Assembly: GCA_043497085.1 (NCBI GenBank)
Contig: JBIEKI010000014.1
Direction: 5' to 3' (one strand)
DNA length: 64,000 bases
Source of the DNA: Thalassobacillus sp043497085
GTDB taxonomy: Bacteria; Bacillota; Bacilli; Bacillales; Halobacillaceae
Shown here: piece after piece, positions 59,758 through 64,000 of the stretch
How the letters are laid out: each line of letters opens with the position of its first letter
How positions within the stretch are numbered: the first letter of the stretch is position 1
Translations under genes and position numbers: made by a program
Notes under the pieces: generated by a model
Seen by the model: only the letters and a program-made list of their open reading frames with translations
What the model was told of the DNA's origin: nothing
The model's database searches: none

Positions 59758-61383
59758 CTAGCTATTTTTTTTATTCAGGAACCGATCAAGCACTCTCACT
59801 TTACCTCCAAGTACCCGTTCCAGCAAAGTCGATTTATAGGCAAGCCAGAGATAGCTCACTCCACCAATAACTACACCTGCAATCAACATAATTAAAGCAT
59901 CTAAGCGGCTTTCTTCCGGATTTATAAATATACCCAGGAAGAACTTAACTATCCATAGTATGAGTGCCATAATGGTTGTAAAAATCACAACAAGTAACGC
60001 ACGTTTGAATAAAGGCTGCATTGGGAAGTCTGCTTTTTTTCTTACTCTCCATAAGTTAAGTAGAACAGCTGTAGCTACAGCAAGCAGGGTAGCAAAGATG
60101 GAACCTTTAGCTCCGAATACTAAAATCAACGGGATATTCAACGATGCTTTAATAATCATTCCCGCTGTCAGACTGATGATCGTAAAGTTTTGTTGGTTGA
60201 TTCCCTGCAGTACTGCAGCACTGACAGAAAATAAACCAAACAACAGGGAAGCAGGAGCGTACCAAGCCAACCACATCCCTTTCATTTCTACGCCTTCAAT
60301 ACCATATAAAGCACCATATGCTTCTCCGGAGAGTACAATCAGCCCTACAACAGCTGGGAATATAAGTAATATTACAATCTGAAAAACCTGGTTTATCTGC
60401 TTATGAAGCAACTGAATTTTCTGTTCTGTGAACGATGCGGTTACAGCTGGCAGCATGGATAAAGACAATCCTGTAGCAAGTGTCATTGGAATAATGACAA
60501 GCTTGTGGCCATACATCACAATAGCTGCATAAGCGGTATCTGCAAGGTCGCCTTCACCAGCTACGAACATGGCATCCTGGAACGTCAGGTTATCAATGAA
60601 TTGATAAAGAGGAATCGCAATCCCTACCAGAACAAACGGACCAGCATAACCAAGCAGCTCTTTGAACATTTTCTTTTGCGGAATATTATAGGAATACTCC
60701 TGCTGTTCCAGGTGACGGTCCAGAAATGGTTTGCGTTTTTTCCAATATACATAAAGTACAACCACAGAGGCAATGGCACCGACAAATGCAGCAAAGGTAG
60801 CGAAACCGACGGCCAACTCAATAGAACCGTTGAATATTTCCCTGACGACAAATACTGAAATCAAAAGAAATGCAATCCTCGCCACCTGTTCAATCACCTG
60901 GGATACGGCGGTTGGTGCCATCGATTCGTGCCCTTGGAAAAAACCACGAACAATACTCATTCCAGGGATGATCAGCAGGGCAAAGCTTACCATTTGAATG
61001 ACCCTTGTGGCGTCCTTTAAAGCGATTTTACTGCTTTCCTCATTCATAAATGATTTTGCCAGCAGCTCAGCTCCAAAAAACATGATCAGGAATGCAACCA
61101 AACCGCTAAATGCCATCAATTGCATCCCGGATTTCAATATCTTCCTGCTTGTTTCATAATCTCCGAGCGAATTATACTTTGATACGAATTTTGAAACGGC
61201 TAACGGGACCCCTAATGTGGATATACTGATGAATATCGTGTATGGTATATATGCAAAACCATATAACGTACCTCCCGTGTCGCCTACCATTGCTTCAAAA
61301 GGGATAAGATAAATCATCCCTAAAAACTTTGATAAAAATGTAGCTCCAGTCAGGAGCATGGTTCCTTTAACTATTTTCGACAT
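59758..61383 (-). CDS. murJ: Lipid II flippase MurJ
   Basis: 541-residue polytopic protein of the MVF superfamily with about 14 membrane segments, moving lipid II across the membrane. The N-terminus (TMLLTGATFLSKFLGMIYLIP) and the glycine-rich transport segments fit MurJ/YtgP of Bacillus. First gene of a murJ-rsuA unit. The ATG at 61383 has a weak GGTGGAA site. The intergenic region to ytfP is divergent. Confidence 0.95.
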   Translation of the reverse strand: MSKIVKGTMLLTGATFLSKFLGMIYLIPFEAMVGDTGGTLYGFAYIPYTIFISISTLGVPLAVSKFVSKYNSLGDYETSRKILKSGMQLMAFSGLVAFLIMFFGAELLAKSFMNEESSKIALKDATRVIQMVSFALLIIPGMSIVRGFFQGHESMAPTAVSQVIEQVARIAFLLISVFVVREIFNGSIELAVGFATFAAFVGAIASVVVLYVYWKKRKPFLDRHLEQQEYSYNIPQKKMFKELLGYAGPFVLVGIAIPLYQFIDNLTFQDAMFVAGEGDLADTAYAAIVMYGHKLVIIPMTLATGLSLSMLPAVTASFTEQKIQLLHKQINQVFQIVILLIFPAVVGLIVLSGEAYGALYGIEGVEMKGMWLAWYAPASLLFGLFSVSAAVLQGINQQNFTIISLTAGMIIKASLNIPLILVFGAKGSIFATLLAVATAVLLNLWRVRKKADFPMQPLFKRALLVVIFTTIMALILWIVKFFLGIFINPEESRLDALIMLIAGVVIGGVSYLWLAYKSTLLERVLGGKVRVLDRFLNKKNS

Positions 61384-61489
61384 TTCTATTTATTCCACCT
61401 TCAATGATTGTAGAGTCGAACGAATCTATTTTACCATAAATAAAGATGATTCAAATCAAATAACATCATGATTGAAAGGAATGACTACA

Positions 61490-62752
61490 TTGTCCTATGA
61501 AACAGCCATCATTGGCGGTGGCCCCTCAGGCTTAATGGCAGCAATTGCTTCTGCCGAACAAGGTGTCTCTACTATATTGATCGATAAAGGAAAAAAGCTC
61601 GGCAATAAACTTGCTATATCGGGAGGAGGGAGATGTAATGTGACCAACAGACTTCCTCAAGACGAAGTAATTAAACATATTCCTGGTAACGGCAAGTTCC
61701 TATACAGTGCGTTTTCAGTGTTTAATAATTACGACATCATTGACTTCTTTGAAGGATTAGGAGTGGCATTAAAAGAGGAAGATCACGGCCGGATGTTCCC
61801 GGCAAGCAATAAAGCAAAGGACGTGGTCAACGCCTTGCTTCACCGGCTGGATGAGTTAGGCGTTGAGATAAGAACGAACACTCCAGTAGAAGCGATCGAT
61901 TATGGAGAAAACAGCCATACGATTATTCTAAAGGGAAAAGAAAAAATTACAACTAAAGCGATTGTGCTGGCTGTGGGAGGAAAATCAGTCCCTCATACCG
62001 GCAGCACAGGTGATGGCTATGCCTGGGCTAAAAAAGCGGGACACACGATTACAGAGCTGTATCCAACTGAAGTACCGTTAATTTCCTATGACCGTGTTAT
62101 CAAGCAAAAACCCTTGCAAGGTTTATCATTAAGAGATGTAGCTGTATCCGTTTTCAACCAAAAAGGGAAAGCAATTATCACCCATCAAATGGATATGATT
62201 TTCACCCACTTTGGACTTTCCGGACCAGCTATTTTGCGGTGTTCACAGTATGTAGTAAAAGAATTCATGAACGGGAATCGTCCTGTTAAAGTAGAAATCG
62301 ATACGCTCCCTGAGAAAAAAGAACTTGAATTAATAGAACAGCTTCAAACCTTAGTAAAAGAGCATCCGAAGAAAAGTATGCGTAACCTGGTAAAGGGCAT
62401 TGTTCCCGAACGCCTGATAGACTATATCTTAGATAAAGTAGGGATCGAATCGGATGATAAAGCAGCAAACATTTCCAATGAACAAATAAGAAAGTTCGTT
62501 GCCGAATTAAAACATTTTACCGTTACCATACATGACACACAATCAATTGAAAAAGCGTTCGTAACCGGTGGTGGAGTATCCATTAAAGAGGTAATTCCAA
62601 ACACCATGCGATCAAAGTTAATGTCCGGGCTATATTTCTGCGGAGAAATCCTGGATATCCACGGCTATACAGGAGGGTATAATATTACATCCGCTATGGT
62701 TACTGGAAGGGTAGCCGGCATGCATGCTGCCTGGGAAGCAATGGGCAGTTGA
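61490..62752 (+). CDS. ytfP: FAD/NAD(P)-binding oxidoreductase YtfP
   Basis: 420 residues of the HI0933-like flavoprotein family. N-terminal FAD motif IIGGGPSGLMAAIAS, a second nucleotide-contacting part GGGRCNVTN, and C-terminal GEILDIHGYTGGYN. Physiological substrate not known. The TTG at 61490 is taken as start because AAAGGA lies nine bases upstream; upstream ATG overlaps the site. Divergent from murJ. Confidence 0.9.
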   Translation: MSYETAIIGGGPSGLMAAIASAEQGVSTILIDKGKKLGNKLAISGGGRCNVTNRLPQDEVIKHIPGNGKFLYSAFSVFNNYDIIDFFEGLGVALKEEDHGRMFPASNKAKDVVNALLHRLDELGVEIRTNTPVEAIDYGENSHTIILKGKEKITTKAIVLAVGGKSVPHTGSTGDGYAWAKKAGHTITELYPTEVPLISYDRVIKQKPLQGLSLRDVAVSVFNQKGKAIITHQMDMIFTHFGLSGPAILRCSQYVVKEFMNGNRPVKVEIDTLPEKKELELIEQLQTLVKEHPKKSMRNLVKGIVPERLIDYILDKVGIESDDKAANISNEQIRKFVAELKHFTVTIHDTQSIEKAFVTGGGVSIKEVIPNTMRSKLMSGLYFCGEILDIHGYTGGYNITSAMVTGRVAGMHAAWEAMGS

Positions 62753-62820
62753 ACTACCCCCACTTAATTTCTTCGAAATTTGAAGTAGGGGATGAATGCA
62801 GATTAATGATAAAATAAGAA

Positions 62821-62858
62821 AAACGAGAGGCCCTCTAAGAGAGGCTTCTCGTTTTTCT
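62821..62858. terminator. Hairpin after ytfP and 62835 gene
   Basis: AAACGAGAGGCC / GGCTTCTCGTTT with following TTTTCTTT on plus. It overlaps the stop codon of the minus gene. Confidence 0.7.
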
Positions 62859-63077
62859 TTGCAGGTAGGCCTGTTCCCTACCCAATTCTCTATTAATCAA
62901 TATATTAATTTCTTCCCGATATTCTTGGGTTATTTCAGGATCAGACTTACTCCAGTCAACCGCACAAAGAAAATAGTAATTCCGTATCCGTTTCAAATAA
63001 AAGGTAGTATTGGGAAACTGGTCAAAGTATCCTCTGACGACTCCTCTTCTATCGTATGCCCAGCGAATTAATTTCAT
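62835..63077 (-). CDS. Hypothetical protein, 80 residues
   Basis: Not recognised. Start ATG at 63077 with GGGTGG five bases upstream (a GTG at 63086 is also possible). Basic, aromatic-rich N-terminal part (MKLIRWAYDRRGVVRGYFDQ, FYLKRIRNYYFL) and a helical C-terminus with conserved-looking EYREEINILINREL. No membrane segment or cysteine cluster; one Cys. Convergent with ytfP. Support is moderate: ribosome site, terminator overlap, and normal codon use. Confidence 0.6.
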   Translation of the reverse strand: MKLIRWAYDRRGVVRGYFDQFPNTTFYLKRIRNYYFLCAVDWSKSDPEITQEYREEINILINRELGREQAYLQRKTRSLS

Positions 63078-63169
63078 ACACACCACCCGAACATATATTC
63101 TGAACTGGATTATATAATATCAAATAAGTCTGTCGGGAGCAACAATTGTATTTCTACGGCTCTGTTTAA

Positions 63170-63640
63170 TACTTTTTCATAAGAGCGTATTCAACTATCG
63201 GGCCGAAAAGTCGAAGACTTGACTTCGAAATATTGTAAGAGGGGAAGGGCGTAGGAAGTTCTCGAAATCACACTTGTGGGGAATACATCCCATAATATTT
63301 GAAAGAAGACTTCTGCCCCTTTATATCCTTTATATTCTCTATAAATGCTTCAGGATGAAGTTTTAGTTGTGAACTATTCTCTTTTTGAAGGGTCCGTTTA
63401 GTATAAAACTGACTGGATGGGAAGAGAAACGGTGAGACTCCCGCGGGAGAAGGGGCTAGGCAAGATCACGCAGGGCTTTAGCCCGATGAAGCTTGCCAGG
63501 TCCCCCGCAGGAAAGCGAGTCGTTTCATGGAACCATCCCATTGCTCTTATGGTAACGGGCACCACTATCTCAAAACTGAGTCTTCTTGTAAAGGGGGCCT
63601 ATCTATAAAAACAGCATGGTGATTTAGCAGAGCATTTCTA
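63170..63640. repeat. Composite palindromic repeat, copy 2
   Basis: Gene-free. Begins TTTTTCATAAGAGCGTATTC and ends CTGAGTCTTC...AAAGGGGGCCTATCT.TAAAA, as copy 1 at 10.3-10.8 kb. The left part holds the 21 identical bases (63202-63222); its first palindrome is missing or decayed. The second palindrome (about 63415-63538) has GGATGG...AAACG / CGTTT...CCATCC ends and the GGTGAGACTCCCGCGGG...GGAAAGCGAG interior, in the same orientation as 10622-10742. It separates the 80-residue gene from the rRNA operon. Confidence 0.8.
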
Positions 63641-63644
63641 TAAA

Positions 63645-63680
63645 AGAAACCCGGAAGCCTTGGAAGACTTCCGGGTTTCT
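63645..63680 (-). terminator. Terminator of the rRNA operon
   Basis: 13-bp perfect stem AGAAACCCGGAAG / CTTCCGGGTTTCT just after the 5S gene; T-rich minus side. Confidence 0.9.
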
Positions 63681-63685
63681 TGTTT

Positions 63686-63799
63686 GCCTAGCGGCGTCCT
63701 ACTCTCACGGGGATAAACCCGACTACCATCGGCGCTGGAGAGCTTAACTGCTGTGTTCGGCATGGGAACAGGTGTGACCTCTCCGCTATCGCCACTAGA
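63686..63799 (-). rRNA. rrf: 5S ribosomal RNA
   Basis: About 114 bases on minus. Conserved CTAGTGGCGATAGCG start, CACACCTGTTCCCAT, GCCGAACACAGCAGTTAAG and final GAGAGTAGGACGCCGC are all clear. The ends pair (CTAG...CTAG). Last gene of the operon. No tRNA was found after it. Confidence 0.95.
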
Positions 63800-63879
63800 C
63801 CTTTATGATGCAATTGAGGTGAACCCTCAAAACTAGATAAGTAACATTCAACGATCCAACTTCTTCACGAATGATATTA

Positions 63880-64000
63880 GTTAAGTCCTCGATCGATTAG
63901 TATCCGTCAGCTCCACGTGTCACCACGCTTCCACCTCGGACCTATCTACCTCATCGTCTCTGAGGGATCTTACTCACTCGAAGTGATGGGAAATCTCATC
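63880..64000 (-). rRNA. rrl: 23S ribosomal RNA, 3' end (partial)
   Basis: The last 120 or so bases of 23S on minus: GATAGGTCCGAGGTGGAAG, GCTGACGGATACTAATCG and the terminal GAGGACTTAA. The gene continues beyond the window. An 80-base spacer containing TTATCTAGTTTTGAGGG separates it from 5S. Confidence 0.93.

Noticed and set aside
62757..62791. Hairpin CCCCACTT...AAGTAGGGG after ytfP as terminator
   Set aside because: No T run follows; the next hairpin at 62821-62858 is the better terminator.
63417..63608. Open frame of 63 codons on plus in the composite repeat
   Set aside because: It lies wholly within the palindromic repeat, has no ribosome site, and reflects the GC-rich arms.
1..64000. 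Prophage, insertion sequence, defence or secondary-metabolite island
   Set aside because: No integrase, transposase, phage structural, restriction or biosynthetic gene was seen; codon use and order look like core chromosome throughout.

Overview
The window reads as the core chromosome of a spore-forming, flagellated, low-to-mid G+C Bacillaceae. Evidence: an alpha/beta-type SASP with a sigma-G promoter, ytfJ, CcpA with several cre boxes, a sigma-B promoter before ytxGHJ, a bacillithiol-type YtxJ, a T-box before tyrS, and the sodium-type stator pair MotPS. Gene order closely follows the Bacillus subtilis ald/ackA - ytxK - tpx - ytfJI - ytdI - ytcJ - sspA - thiI - nifZ - ezrA - hisJ - refZ - ytsP - rpsD - tyrS - acuABC - motPS - ccpA - aroA - ytxJHG - murC - sftA - ytpRQP - ytoP/Q - ytnP - trmB - ytlRQP - pepV - ytzE - rsuA - murJ - ytfP block. 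Style of intergenic repeats and acidic linkers suggest a halotolerant genus (Virgibacillus/Oceanobacillus/Halobacillus-like), which is an inference only.

Layout. 1-9.3 kb: mostly minus-strand metabolic and redox genes (alanine dehydrogenase, an SDR, MoaB, EcsC-like protein, acetate kinase, YtxK, Tpx, YtfJ/YtfI) with a universal stress protein on plus. 9.4-22 kb: NAD kinase, amidohydrolase, SASP, ThiI with its cysteine desulfurase, EzrA, HisJ, RefZ, a methionine-sulfoxide reductase, rpsD with a structured leader, and tyrS with a T-box. 22-28 kb: a large class A PBP and acuABC (without acsA). 28-42 kb: MotPS, CcpA, DAHP synthase, YtxGHJ, MurC, PncB, SftA, YtpRQP. 42-46 kb: a less conserved insert with an orphan PTS EIIC, a chemoreceptor and a lipoprotein. 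46-63 kb: YtoQ, a DUF84 NTPase, YtoP, YtzB, YtnP, TrmB, YtzH, YtmP, YtlRQP, MFS, PepV, K+ channel, YtzE, RsuA, MurJ, YtfP. The right edge enters an rRNA operon on the minus strand (5S complete, 3' end of 23S).

Regulation visible in sequence: CcpA is encoded here and cre-like sites lie before uspA, ackA, aroA and a 52-residue membrane protein gene, suggesting local carbon control. Sigma-G (SASP), sigma-B (ytxG), T-box (tyrS) and S4-leader (rpsD) controls are also readable. 

No CRISPR array, prophage, transposase or defence island was found. The least explained DNA is intergenic: two dispersed repeat families. One has a 181-bp core present twice in opposite orientation (28057-28237 and 48903-49083) and differing at only two positions, one copy carrying inserted hairpin modules with a common loop. 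The other is a composite palindromic element near 10.3-10.8 kb and 63.2-63.6 kb, with a fragment at 2.45 kb. These repeats, the small cre-linked genes and an SDR lacking its usual catalytic residues are the best candidates for follow-up.
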